The translations under genes and the position numbers were made by a program. Shown here one piece after another: positions 1-6,544 of a stretch of 14,490 nt of DNA; the stretch's first letter is position 1, and each line of letters starts with the position of its first letter. Location of the stretch: the NCBI GenBank assembly GCA_905221125.1, contig CAJNBY010000027.1, positions 1-14,490 on the forward strand, in the 5' to 3' direction. The DNA is from a bacterium (GTDB taxonomy: Bacteria > Bacillota > Bacilli > Lactobacillales > Streptococcaceae). Under the pieces are notes generated by a model. The model saw only the letters and a program-made list of their open reading frames with translations, ran no database searches and had not been told where the DNA came from.

Positions 1-1202
1 CCCTTGGTCGAATAACCCTTTTGACTGAGAATGCTGGGATTCAGTTCTTCTTTCTTACGAGTGTTTTCAATGATAAAACGGACACTCCTATCACCTGCCA
101 ACAAAGCAACCCGAATCTGCGGATTTTCAGCCTCACTGGCTGCCTCTAAGGCATTTGTCGTGAGGATAGATAGGATCCGAATAGCCTCCAACATCGGCAA
201 TGCCAGCTCTTCTACGACCCCCACCGTCTCCAAACTAAAATGAATTCCCTGCTTATCTGCCACAATCATGGCTTTGGCCAAGGTATTACGAATAGCTATA
301 TCATGGATATTGTGAAGATTAAAGGCTGTGTAGTCCGCCTTTCTCAGCTTTTCATTGGTCTTTAGAAAGACATCTTGATAAATAGTAGAAACTTCAGTCA
401 TATCTTGATTAGCTATAGCAGGCTCCATACTGGCGACAATCCCTGCAAAATCATGACGGAAACCTCGAACCTCATCATAGAGATGACCCAGCTTATCCAC
501 CATTCCTTGCAAGGAACGATTTTCATCTTCCTGTCTCTGAATGGTTTGTTCATCACGATAAACCTGCTCCAAATGCTTGATGTAAAAGAGCCAAGAGAAA
601 AAGAGAATGAAAATCAGGAGAGAAATGGTCGTATCAAAACGAACGTAGAAATAACTATTTCTATTAGTCATAAACGAAGAGAATATCCTAAATCCAGTCA
701 GAGGTAGGATAATGAAAAAACTCTTATAATAGTGGGTTTTGAAAGCATCTGAAAAGAATAAATCCAAATCCAAAGACCAACGCTTCATAATTTTACAACA
801 TAAAAATATTGATAATAAATCAAATATAGATATATATAGCGTCGAAAACTCATCTAAAAACAACCAACTCTCACCAGATAATATACGAAGCCAGATTGTC
901 AAAAATAAATAGCGAATGCTTTGAAAGAAAATAAAAAGATATAAGGAAAGAAAAAGAGCTTCCACTTTTCTCCTATGCAATACCAGTAAAAAAATACAGT
1001 AAAAGAAGAGAAGGATTCCTATATGAAATAATTCTCCAAATGTTTGACGAGCAGATAAACTAATTAAAAATACAAGAACCCAATAACGTTTTTTATAAAA
1101 TTCTGGGGAAATTTGAGCGCCCAAATAAATAGTAGGCACCATGGTTGAAACGACTACCAACAGAATATATAGCACAGAAACTAAGAATTCTAAAATAATC
1201 AT
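1..1202 (-). CDS. ComD/BlpH-like sensor histidine kinase (HPK10 family), C-terminus cut by window edge
   Basis: The frame is open from an ATG at 1202 to the left edge, giving the first 400 residues of a protein whose relatives are about 440 long. Residues 1 to about 205 are strongly hydrophobic with several membrane segments. Residues 205-240 are charged and probably form a coiled-coil linker. The H box reads EVRGFRHDFAG, with the likely phospho-accepting His at residue 250. The N box is ILTTNALEAA (Asn350), and the last residues, KGYSTK, match the start of the G box. In the family, such kinases sense a secreted peptide such as CSP or BIP and phosphorylate a LytTR response regulator, which here would lie left of the window. 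The start is preceded by AGGAG with a long 12-nt spacing. The chromosomal position differs from the comCDE locus near the origin, so this is probably an extra kinase. No peptide precursor gene lies upstream. The family call is firm; the ligand is unknown. Confidence 0.88.
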   Translation of the reverse strand, partial: MIILEFLVSVLYILLVVVSTMVPTIYLGAQISPEFYKKRYWVLVFLISLSARQTFGELFHIGILLFFYCIFLLVLHRRKVEALFLSLYLFIFFQSIRYLFLTIWLRILSGESWLFLDEFSTLYISIFDLLSIFLCCKIMKRWSLDLDLFFSDAFKTHYYKSFFIILPLTGFRIFSSFMTNRNSYFYVRFDTTISLLIFILFFSWLFYIKHLEQVYRDEQTIQRQEDENRSLQGMVDKLGHLYDEVRGFRHDFAGIVASMEPAIANQDMTEVSTIYQDVFLKTNEKLRKADYTAFNLHNIHDIAIRNTLAKAMIVADKQGIHFSLETVGVVEELALPMLEAIRILSILTTNALEAASEAENPQIRVALLAGDRSVRFIIENTRKKEELNPSILSQKGYSTK

Positions 1203-1400
1203 AGAATAAAACGACTCCTAATTTATTTAAGCGAAATAATATTATCTCCCCGATACAACTCTCTAGTTTTTCATACTTTCTGAAAAACGATACATCTACA
1301 AAAGGCCCTAGTTTCTTTTAAAATACAAGAAATCTAAAGCCTCTTGAAAATGATTTGCACGTTTTATTTTTTATATTCGTTGTGAAGATTGCTTATCTAT
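1203..1400. other. Gene-free spacer between histidine kinase and first choline-binding gene
   Basis: This 198-base AT-rich spacer contains no double-glycine leader peptide gene in the minus-strand frames I read; the longest ATG-started frame there is about 10 codons. A weak hairpin (CAAGA...TCTTG, near 1326-1346) followed by TATTTT on the minus strand could end the upstream surface-protein transcript. I see no convincing promoter for the kinase. Confidence 0.5.
1266..1288. repeat. Perfect 8-bp inverted repeat upstream of the histidine kinase
   Basis: GTTTTTCA (1266-1273) is followed after 7 bases by TGAAAAAC (1281-1288). It lies 64 bp upstream of the kinase start and is flanked on the minus strand by two copies of TGTATCG, 37 bp apart. 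It lacks a T-run on the minus strand, so it may be an operator rather than a terminator. It could also be chance in AT-rich DNA. Confidence 0.4.
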
Positions 1401-2525
1401 TTATTTTACCACAAGAACCTTGTAATATTCATACTTATTTGGCTGTGTAATCTTAATTTTTTGACCATAGAAACCATCGATTTCTTTGTCAAAATAATCT
1501 GAAAATCTTGATGGCAAGCGTTTCATCTTAAGAACCTCACCAGATTGGTCTGCATATACAAGGAAATGATAGTGGGGTGTAGACATACCGTCATCAATCA
1601 ATACAAAGTAACCTGTTTTAAGCTTACCTTGTCCATTATCTAAATGGTATAGTTTATTGTTATTGATTGTGAATTCAGTAGATGGAAGTCTAAGTCGTAC
1701 ACCTGGGTCTTCTAGATAAAGATCATTGCCAACTTTTTTGATTTCTGATCTAGTTGTCATCTCTGGAAGTGGTAATACTCTACGACCATCTGCTCCAAAG
1801 TAATATCGACCTGGTAGATTTTGGAAATTACGAATGACAGCTTTAGGATCAATTTCTTGTCCTTCTTCTTTATTATCTACTAAAGCTAAGGTTGTATTTG
1901 CAACCTCATCCCCATATTTGTCGGAAAACTTCTTGAACTCAGGTTTGATATACCAAGTGTTTTTATCCACGATAACATCAGTATAGTTATTTCCGTCAAA
2001 TTTTGCTGTAATCAGATATTCATTTCCATCGCCTAAACGAACAATGTCACCATTTTTATAAGGGCTATTTTTTAAAGTCAACATATGGCCATCCTTGCTG
2101 AGAATATAGCCTGTGCCATCACTAGAATTTACGACTCTATCAGAGGCCATTGCACCTGATTGTTCGAAATAATACCATTGATGACTTGCAATCGTCCATC
2201 CTGTTGCCATAGCGCCACTGCCTTTTAGGTAGTACCAAGTAGACCCTTCTTTGTACCAACCTGTACGCATGGCGCCACTATCTGCGAGCGAATACCAAGT
2301 ATTGCCGTCTTTGAGCCAGCCTGTCTGCATTTTACCAGAACCATCGAAGTGATACCAAGAACCAGAGTTTTGTACCCATTTATTTTTAGCGAGACTGCCA
2401 TCTTGAGAAAGATTCCAGTCAGACCCATTTTTAACCCAAGTATCTGCAGCTTGTGCTTGATTGATTGACAAAAGCAGACCAGCACCTGCAAGCAAACCAA
2501 GTGTGAGAAATTTAGATTTTTTCAT
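1401..2525 (-). CDS. Secreted choline-binding protein, paralogue 1
   Basis: The 374-residue product begins with a clear Sec signal peptide (MKKSK, a hydrophobic core, then AQA|A with cleavage near residue 26). Five choline-binding repeats of 20 residues follow at about 29-128, each with a W pair and an SGAM-type end (for example GWYKEGSTWYYL), plus a degenerate sixth unit. Such repeats hold proteins to phosphocholine on teichoic acids, so the protein should sit on the cell surface. The repeats come before the C-terminal region of about 230 residues, which I do not recognise as an enzyme. It includes HYHFLVYADQSGE and ends in LVVK. The start follows AGGAGG with 8-nt spacing. It is divergent from the rgg gene. 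The N-terminal third is nearly identical to the gene at 3681-4862, while the C-terminal part has diverged. Confidence 0.93.
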   Translation of the reverse strand: MKKSKFLTLGLLAGAGLLLSINQAQAADTWVKNGSDWNLSQDGSLAKNKWVQNSGSWYHFDGSGKMQTGWLKDGNTWYSLADSGAMRTGWYKEGSTWYYLKGSGAMATGWTIASHQWYYFEQSGAMASDRVVNSSDGTGYILSKDGHMLTLKNSPYKNGDIVRLGDGNEYLITAKFDGNNYTDVIVDKNTWYIKPEFKKFSDKYGDEVANTTLALVDNKEEGQEIDPKAVIRNFQNLPGRYYFGADGRRVLPLPEMTTRSEIKKVGNDLYLEDPGVRLRLPSTEFTINNNKLYHLDNGQGKLKTGYFVLIDDGMSTPHYHFLVYADQSGEVLKMKRLPSRFSDYFDKEIDGFYGQKIKITQPNKYEYYKVLVVK

Positions 2526-2579
2526 AGTTCTTTCCTCCTTTATTGAATAGTTATAAAAAGATATTTTTCCATCATAAAC

Positions 2580-2614
2580 ATTCTACATAACTCCTAATAA
2601 TCCTTAAGAGTCAA
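2580..2614 (-). promoter_or_regulatory. Possible weak promoter of choline-binding paralogue 1
   Basis: On the minus strand TTGACT (2609-2614) resembles the -35 box of paralogue 2. At the expected distance there is only a poor -10, and the better -10-like TAGAAT (2580-2585) lies 23 bp away. Promoter use may therefore need an activator such as the divergent Rgg protein. This is a tentative call. Confidence 0.3.
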
Positions 2615-2637
2615 CCAACACCTTCTTTCTATCATCA

Positions 2638-2666
2638 TTGCCCACCCCACACCTTTATGATATACT
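2638..2666 (+). promoter_or_regulatory. Promoter of the rgg-type gene, extended -10
   Basis: TTGCCC (2638-2643), a 17-bp spacer and TATACT (2661-2666) form a sigma-A-like promoter, with TG one base upstream of the -10 (extended -10). A GGAGG ribosome site at 2711-2715 sits 7 nt before the ATG at 2723. Confidence 0.65.
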
Positions 2667-2722
2667 AAATATAAATATTTTCTTAAAACTTCTACTTTTG
2701 GAACATTTTTGGAGGCAAAAAT

Positions 2723-3592
2723 ATGCGGTGGGATATTGGTTCAGTTTATAAATACATTCGTAAGTCAAAAGGGATCACACAAAATGAGGTCTGTGGTGAC
2801 TACATTACTCATTCTAACTTGTCAAAGTTTGAAAATAATCACTCTACTCCTAGGTATGATACTATGGAATTACTTTTGAGGCAAATTGATATGAGTTTCG
2901 ATGAATTTCATTATATTTGTCAACATTACCAAATGGATTCTCGTAAGAAATTATTTTCAGAATATTATCAAGTTATTTCTTCGCCTAATCTAGAAGAAAT
3001 GAAGACACTGCTATCAAAATGTCAAATCTATCTAGAGGAAGTGCAGAATGATATCCCAATAGAACATGCTGTGAAAGAACTAACCATTTTTATAGAAGTG
3101 ATTGAAAATCAGTTTTCCGATAAAGCCCAAGCCTTGGCTGAAGAGTTATGGAAAGAATTGGAAAAAAGAGATCAGTGGTTCCTCTCAGATTTACGGTTGT
3201 TAGTGATGATCATTTTCCATTTCCCTGTTGATTCACTAGAAATGCTACGTCAAAGACTTGTAAAATCTCTAAATAAATACACAGATTATCGTCCAATTCA
3301 AAGTATTCATTACTCCATTCTAGCCAATATGACCCGAATGTACCTTGAAGCAGGGAAGAAAGATGCCTGTCTATGCTTAATTCAAGAATGTCTTGATTTA
3401 GCAAAAATATTGAAACGATACGATTTATTAGGTGTAGCTCAAGTACGTCTGGGAATTGTTAATGAAGATCATGCTATGATTAATAAAGGACTATCCTTAC
3501 TCGAATCAACAGATGAAAGTCGATTACTAAGAGAAATGAAAAGAGAAGTTAGTGATTATTATCAAGCAGATTTTTTTGAAACAGAGAGCTAA
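2723..3592 (+). CDS. Rgg/MutR/GadR-family transcriptional regulator
   Basis: The 289-residue protein has an N-terminal XRE-type helix-turn-helix at about residues 5-60 (IGSVYKYIRKSKGITQNEVC, then HSNLSKFENN). An all-helical region of about 225 residues follows, rich in Leu/Glu/Lys, as in the TPR-like peptide-binding domain of Rgg proteins. The length matches the family (280-300). Rgg proteins bind short imported peptides (SHP, XIP) or act alone, and usually control neighbouring genes. The start is fixed by GGAGG 7 nt upstream and an extended -10 promoter. The gene is divergent from one choline-binding gene (197-bp spacer) and convergent with its paralogue, so control of one or both is a reasonable inference. 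No recognisable SHP gene was found beside it. The base composition is AT-rich, like the rest of the accessory region. Confidence 0.88.
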   Translation: MRWDIGSVYKYIRKSKGITQNEVCGDYITHSNLSKFENNHSTPRYDTMELLLRQIDMSFDEFHYICQHYQMDSRKKLFSEYYQVISSPNLEEMKTLLSKCQIYLEEVQNDIPIEHAVKELTIFIEVIENQFSDKAQALAEELWKELEKRDQWFLSDLRLLVMIIFHFPVDSLEMLRQRLVKSLNKYTDYRPIQSIHYSILANMTRMYLEAGKKDACLCLIQECLDLAKILKRYDLLGVAQVRLGIVNEDHAMINKGLSLLESTDESRLLREMKREVSDYYQADFFETES

Positions 3593-3614
3593 TAGTAACT
3601 ATCATTTTATGAAT

Positions 3615-3657
3615 AAAAGCGAACATGACTTCCTAGTATACAAAGCTGTTCGCTTTT
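3615..3657. terminator. Shared hairpin terminator between rgg and choline-binding paralogue 2
   Basis: AAAAGCGAAC (3615-3624) and GTTCGCTTTT (3648-3657) are a perfect 10-bp inverted repeat with a 23-base loop, followed by T residues on the plus strand. It lies between the convergent stops at 3592 and 3681 and can serve both strands, although the long loop is unusual. Confidence 0.65.
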
Positions 3658-3680
3658 TTCGTTTTACTCTGTCTGATAGT

Positions 3681-4862
3681 TTATTTCACAACAGAAACAT
3701 TTCCTGTCTTACTATCGATTTTAACAGTTTGACCGTAGAAACCGTCAATTTCTTTATTAAGATAATCTGAAATTCCTGTTGGCAATCGTTTCATTTTAAG
3801 AATTTCACCAGATTGGTCTGCATAAACAAGAATATGATAGTGATGATAGCTTGGTCTATCATCAATCAATGCAAAATAACCTGTTTTGAGTTTGCCATTA
3901 TCACCATCTAAATAGTATAGTTTATTATTATTGATTGTGAAGCTGGTAGCTCCAAGACGAAGTCGTGCACCTGGATTTTCTAGATAGACATCATTTCCAA
4001 CTTTTTTAATCGCTGAATAGGTGGTCATTTCTGGTAAATTTGTTACGCGACGACCATCTGCCCCAAAGTAATACCTGTTTGGTAAGTTTTGGAAATTTTT
4101 CACGACAGCTTTAGGATTAATTTCTTGTCCTTCTTCCGTATTATCTACTAAAGCTAACATCGTATTGGAAACTTTATCTCCATATTTATCAGAAAACTTC
4201 TTAAATTCAGGTTTTATGTACCAAGCATTTTTTTCAACAATGACTCCATCTTTTCCATGAATAAGATGATAATCATACCCATCAGACAAAGTAACAATAT
4301 TTGTGATAATTGTATCATCCGCTTGAGATTGTTCAACCTGACTTGGGAGTCTGGTTAACATATAACCATCCTTACCAATGACATAACTTTCCCCATCGCT
4401 TGCTGGAACAGCTCTATCTGCGACCATAGCACCTGATTTTTCAAAGTAAGACCATTGACCATTTGCAGCCGCCCATCCTGTTGCCATAGCGCCACTGTCT
4501 TTGAGGTAATACCATGTAGACCCTTCTTTGTACCAACCAGTACGCATAGCACCACTATTTGCAAGTGAGTACCAGGTGCTACCTTCCTTGTACCAGCCAG
4601 TACGCATAGCGCCACTGTCTGCGAGCGAATACCATGTATTCCCATCTTTGAGCCAGCCTGTCTGCATTTTACCAGAACCGTCAAAGTGGTACCAAGAACC
4701 TGCGTTTTGTACCCATTTGTTTTTAGCGAGACTGCCATCTTGTGAAAGATTCCAGTCAGCACCATTTTTAACCCAAGTATCTGCAGCTTGTGCTTGATTG
4801 ATTGACAAAAGCAGACCAGCACCTGCAAGCAAACCAAGTGTGAGTAATTTAGATTTTTTCAT
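3681..4862 (-). CDS. Secreted choline-binding protein, paralogue 2
   Basis: The 393-residue product has a signal peptide nearly identical to that of paralogue 1 (AQA|A near residue 26). Six 20-residue choline-binding repeats at about 29-148 follow, then a C-terminal region of about 240 residues of unknown fold containing HYHILVYADQSGE. It carries one more repeat than paralogue 1. The C-terminal regions share blocks such as FKKFSDKYGD, NNNKLY and KEIDGFYGQ, so they are homologous but diverged. An ATG six bases further upstream (4868) is also in frame, but it is only 2 nt from AGGAGG. The ATG at 4862 has 8-nt spacing and matches the paralogue's start, so I chose it. The start overlaps the stop of a micro-ORF (ATGA), suggesting translational coupling. 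A strong promoter lies at 5060-5088. It probably sits on the cell wall through phosphocholine; its activity is unknown. Confidence 0.93.
   Translation of the reverse strand: MKKSKLLTLGLLAGAGLLLSINQAQAADTWVKNGADWNLSQDGSLAKNKWVQNAGSWYHFDGSGKMQTGWLKDGNTWYSLADSGAMRTGWYKEGSTWYSLANSGAMRTGWYKEGSTWYYLKDSGAMATGWAAANGQWSYFEKSGAMVADRAVPASDGESYVIGKDGYMLTRLPSQVEQSQADDTIITNIVTLSDGYDYHLIHGKDGVIVEKNAWYIKPEFKKFSDKYGDKVSNTMLALVDNTEEGQEINPKAVVKNFQNLPNRYYFGADGRRVTNLPEMTTYSAIKKVGNDVYLENPGARLRLGATSFTINNNKLYYLDGDNGKLKTGYFALIDDRPSYHHYHILVYADQSGEILKMKRLPTGISDYLNKEIDGFYGQTVKIDSKTGNVSVVK
4479..4598 (-). repeat. Tandem 60-bp choline-binding repeat units in paralogue 2
   Basis: Two adjacent 60-bp units both begin by coding GWYKEGSTWY and differ mainly in the second half (SLANSGAMRT against YLKDSGAMAT). 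Paralogue 1 has a single unit here, so a 60-bp slippage or unequal-crossover event explains the length difference. Confidence 0.75.
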
Positions 4863-4954
4863 AGCCATTTCCTCCTAAAATAGATAAATCCAAAGCAAGA
4901 AAATCCAATAGAAACGAAGCCAAAATAGATGTCAGGTTCATGATCCTGAACCAT
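4859..4954 (-). CDS. Micro-ORF: 31-residue single-pass membrane peptide coupled to choline-binding paralogue 2
   Basis: An ATG at 4954 follows AGGAGG with 4-nt spacing and opens a 31-codon frame. The product has a polar start (MVQDHEPD), a hydrophobic stretch rich in Phe/Gly/Ile (residues 9-26) and a basic end (FRRKWL). This pattern fits one membrane segment with the C-terminus inside. The TGA stop overlaps the ATG of the surface protein at 4862, and its RRK codons coincide with that gene's AGGAGG ribosome site. In-frame ATGs extend it to 40 codons (4981). It lies downstream of the promoter at 5060-5088, so it would be in the leader of the surface-gene mRNA. I do not recognise it. It could be a coupling leader, a small membrane partner, a peptide signal, or a chance frame. 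Confidence 0.4.
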   Translation of the reverse strand: MVQDHEPDIYFGFVSIGFSCFGFIYFRRKWL

Positions 4955-5059
4955 AAGACCTCCTAACATTTCCATGAACATAAGATAGAGACTAGTTTAT
5001 CAAAAGTACATAGCCATCACCTTCTCCCAACTATAAAATAAATCCTTTTTTATATCTAC

Positions 5060-5088
5060 ATTATAGTCCTGGAAAAAAGGAAAGTCAA
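5060..5088 (-). promoter_or_regulatory. Strong sigma-A promoter for micro-ORF and choline-binding paralogue 2
   Basis: On the minus strand TTGACT (5083-5088), a 17-bp spacer and a consensus TATAAT (5060-5065) give a near-perfect promoter. The expected start near 5053 leaves a leader of about 190 nt before the surface gene, which contains the micro-ORF. Confidence 0.8.
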
Positions 5089-5100
5089 TTAAAATTGTGA

Positions 5101-5157
5101 TTATATTAACATTTTTGTTCTAACAAAAATCAAGCTATCTCTTCTTTTGATCTTCAT
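5101..5157 (-). CDS. Possible 18-residue peptide ORF upstream of choline-binding paralogue 2
   Basis: ATG at 5157 lies 7 nt after a good ribosome site (AAGGAGATAAGAA). It encodes MKIKRRDSLIFVRTKMLI and ends with TAA at 5101. The peptide is basic at the N-terminus with a short hydrophobic stretch. It lies upstream of the promoter at 5060-5088, so it would need another promoter; a TATAAT at 5196-5201 on the same strand lacks a good -35. It may be a peptide gene or chance. It does not look like a typical SHP or a double-glycine precursor. Confidence 0.22.
   Translation of the reverse strand: MKIKRRDSLIFVRTKMLI
5111..5130. repeat. 20-bp perfect palindrome upstream of choline-binding paralogue 2 promoter
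   Basis: ATTTTTGTT, two bases, AACAAAAAT form a perfect 9-bp inverted repeat. Its centre is about 67 bp upstream of the predicted transcription start, a typical position for an activator site. It could be the operator for the neighbouring Rgg protein, though I recall no Rgg box with this sequence. Confidence 0.45.
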
Positions 5158-5210
5158 TTCTTATCTCCTTTTTGGAGATTGATTTTTCTGATTTCATTAT
5201 ATCCCTTATT

Positions 5211-5256
5211 TGTCCCTATATCTCTTCTGTCCCTAGAAAGACTAAATCTGTTCCTA
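5211..5256. repeat. Three direct repeats TGTYCCTA
   Basis: TGTCCCT at 5211 and 5229 and TGTTCCT at 5249 are each followed by A, with spacings of 18 and 20 bp. They lie between the acpP terminator and the choline-binding promoter, in a spacer of about 450 bases (4863-5312) that has no large gene. Regular spacing close to two helical turns suggests protein binding sites. Confidence 0.35.
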
Positions 5257-5275
5257 AACGGTCATTTGAACCAAA

Positions 5276-5303
5276 GAAAAATTCCAAAGCAAATGCCTTG
5301 GAA
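5276..5303 (-). terminator. Intrinsic terminator of the acpP operon
   Basis: On the minus strand TTCCAAGGC, loop ATTT, GCTTTGGAA form a 9-bp stem with one G-U pair, followed by TTTTTC. It lies 10 bases after the acpP stop. Confidence 0.9.
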
Positions 5304-5312
5304 CTCCTATTG

Positions 5313-5546
5313 CTATTTTGCTTGAATGATTTTAACCACATCGCCTACACTTTGCAGTTGGTCAATTTCCTCATCACTGATTTCGATGCTAAATTCATCT
5401 TCCAGTGTCAAAATAAACTCCATCAAGTCAACTGAGTCAGCATCCAAATCGTCTTTCAGACTCAAGGATTCTGTCACAACAAAGTCTTCTCCCTGTCGCT
5501 CTTGGATAATGGTCACAATACGGTCAAAAATTTCTTTTTCTGTCAT
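5313..5546 (-). CDS. acpP: Acyl carrier protein
   Basis: The 77-residue acidic protein carries the 4'-phosphopantetheine site DADSVDLMEF with Ser38, within an all-helical fold of usual length. The holo-protein shuttles acyl chains as thioesters in the cytoplasm. The gene follows plsX after 5 bases, with an AGGAG site inside the end of plsX, so the pair is cotranscribed. PlsX uses acyl-ACP, which explains the pairing. Streptococci of this group also have an ACP gene in the main fab cluster, so this is probably the second copy, linked more to phospholipid synthesis or fatty-acid uptake than to chain elongation; that division of labour is inference. A strong terminator follows. Confidence 0.95.
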   Translation of the reverse strand: MTEKEIFDRIVTIIQERQGEDFVVTESLSLKDDLDADSVDLMEFILTLEDEFSIEISDEEIDQLQSVGDVVKIIQAK

Positions 5547-5551
5547 CTCTT

Positions 5552-6544
5552 TTATTCTCCTGAAAATTCACGCGCAGTCTGGGCAACTACGTCTGTTTCT
5601 AGCATGGTACGAATCTGGCGAATTGTACTATAGACAGCCTTGGCATCGCTTGAGCCATGAGTCTTGACAACCGGTGCCTTGACACCAAACAAGACCGCTC
5701 CACCAACATCTGAATAGTTGAGCTGTTTTTTCAAACCTCTGAGGCTGTCCTTGAGAAGGAGGGCGCCTAATTTCGCTCGAAGACCACCACCTGTAATAGC
5801 TGTCTTGAGCAAGCCCATGATTCCCATGGCTGTCCCTTCAATGGATTTGAGCACAGCGTTTCCCGTGAAACCATCTGCCACGACAACATCCGCAACGCCA
5901 TTCATCAAATCACGCGCTTCCACGTTTCCGATAAAGTTTAAACTTTCATCAGCCGCCAGTAATTCGTAGGTTTCCTTACGAAGCGGGTCGCCCTTGCTAC
6001 TCTCTGTTCCGTTGTTAAGTAAGCCAACACGTGGTTGCGCAATGCCACGAACATTTTTAGCATAGAAAGAACCTAGAACCGCATATTGATGGAGGTGATG
6101 GGCTGTATTTTCCGCATTAGCACCGAGGTCCAGCATGTCAAACCCCTTCCCATCTACAGTCGGCAAAGTCGACATAAGCCCTGGTCGATCGATATTCTTG
6201 ATACGACCCACGATGAAAAATCCTGCTGCTAGTAAAGCACCTGTATTCCCAGCTGAGAGAACAGCGTCTGCTTCGCCTTCTTTGACAGCCTTGGCCGCCA
6301 ATACCATACTGGCATTTTTCTTCTTCCGAATAGCTCTCGTAGGTTCATCGTCTGAATCAATCTTTTCATCCGTATGGATAATGCTGACGCGCTCTGTCGC
6401 TGTCAGATATTGCTTGATTTTAGCTTCATCTCCGTAGAGTTGAACCTCGATATCTGAAAAGTCAGCTAGGGCTTGATTGACACCCTCAACGATGGCCTGA
6501 GGTGCGTAATCGCCTCCCATGGCATCTACTGCGATTTTTTTCAT
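5552..6544 (-). CDS. plsX: Phosphate acyltransferase PlsX
   Basis: The 330-residue protein begins with the family hallmark [15 protein letters not shown] and has the conserved blocks [32 protein letters not shown] and [14 protein letters not shown]. PlsX converts acyl-ACP and inorganic phosphate into acyl-phosphate, the acyl donor used by PlsY to make lysophosphatidic acid; it is a cytoplasmic or membrane-associated enzyme of phospholipid synthesis. The length is normal. Its ATG overlaps the TGA of recO (ATGA), indicating translational coupling, and acpP, which carries its substrate, comes next. No anomalies are seen. Confidence 0.98.
   Translation of the reverse strand: MKKIAVDAMGGDYAPQAIVEGVNQALADFSDIEVQLYGDEAKIKQYLTATERVSIIHTDEKIDSDDEPTRAIRKKKNASMVLAAKAVKEGEADAVLSAGNTGALLAAGFFIVGRIKNIDRPGLMSTLPTVDGKGFDMLDLGANAENTAHHLHQYAVLGSFYAKNVRGIAQPRVGLLNNGTESSKGDPLRKETYELLAADESLNFIGNVEARDLMNGVADVVVADGFTGNAVLKSIEGTAMGIMGLLKTAITGGGLRAKLGALLLKDSLRGLKKQLNYSDVGGAVLFGVKAPVVKTHGSSDAKAVYSTIRQIRTMLETDVVAQTAREFSGE

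Noticed and set aside
31..707. Plus-strand frames of 70 and 110 codons
   Set aside because: They lie opposite the histidine kinase, whose minus-strand frame has clear H, N and G box motifs over 400 residues.
1251..1300. 10-codon minus-strand ORF (MYRFSESMKN) as a possible pheromone gene before the kinase
   Set aside because: No ribosome site, no double-glycine leader, and it overlaps an inverted repeat.
3609..3770. Plus-strand frame MNKSEHDFLVYK... after rgg
   Set aside because: It runs through the terminator hairpin and opposite the 3' end of choline-binding paralogue 2, with no ribosome site.
4863..4868. Upstream ATG (MAM start) for choline-binding paralogue 2
   Set aside because: It is only 2 nt after AGGAGG; the ATG at 4862 has proper spacing and matches the paralogue.
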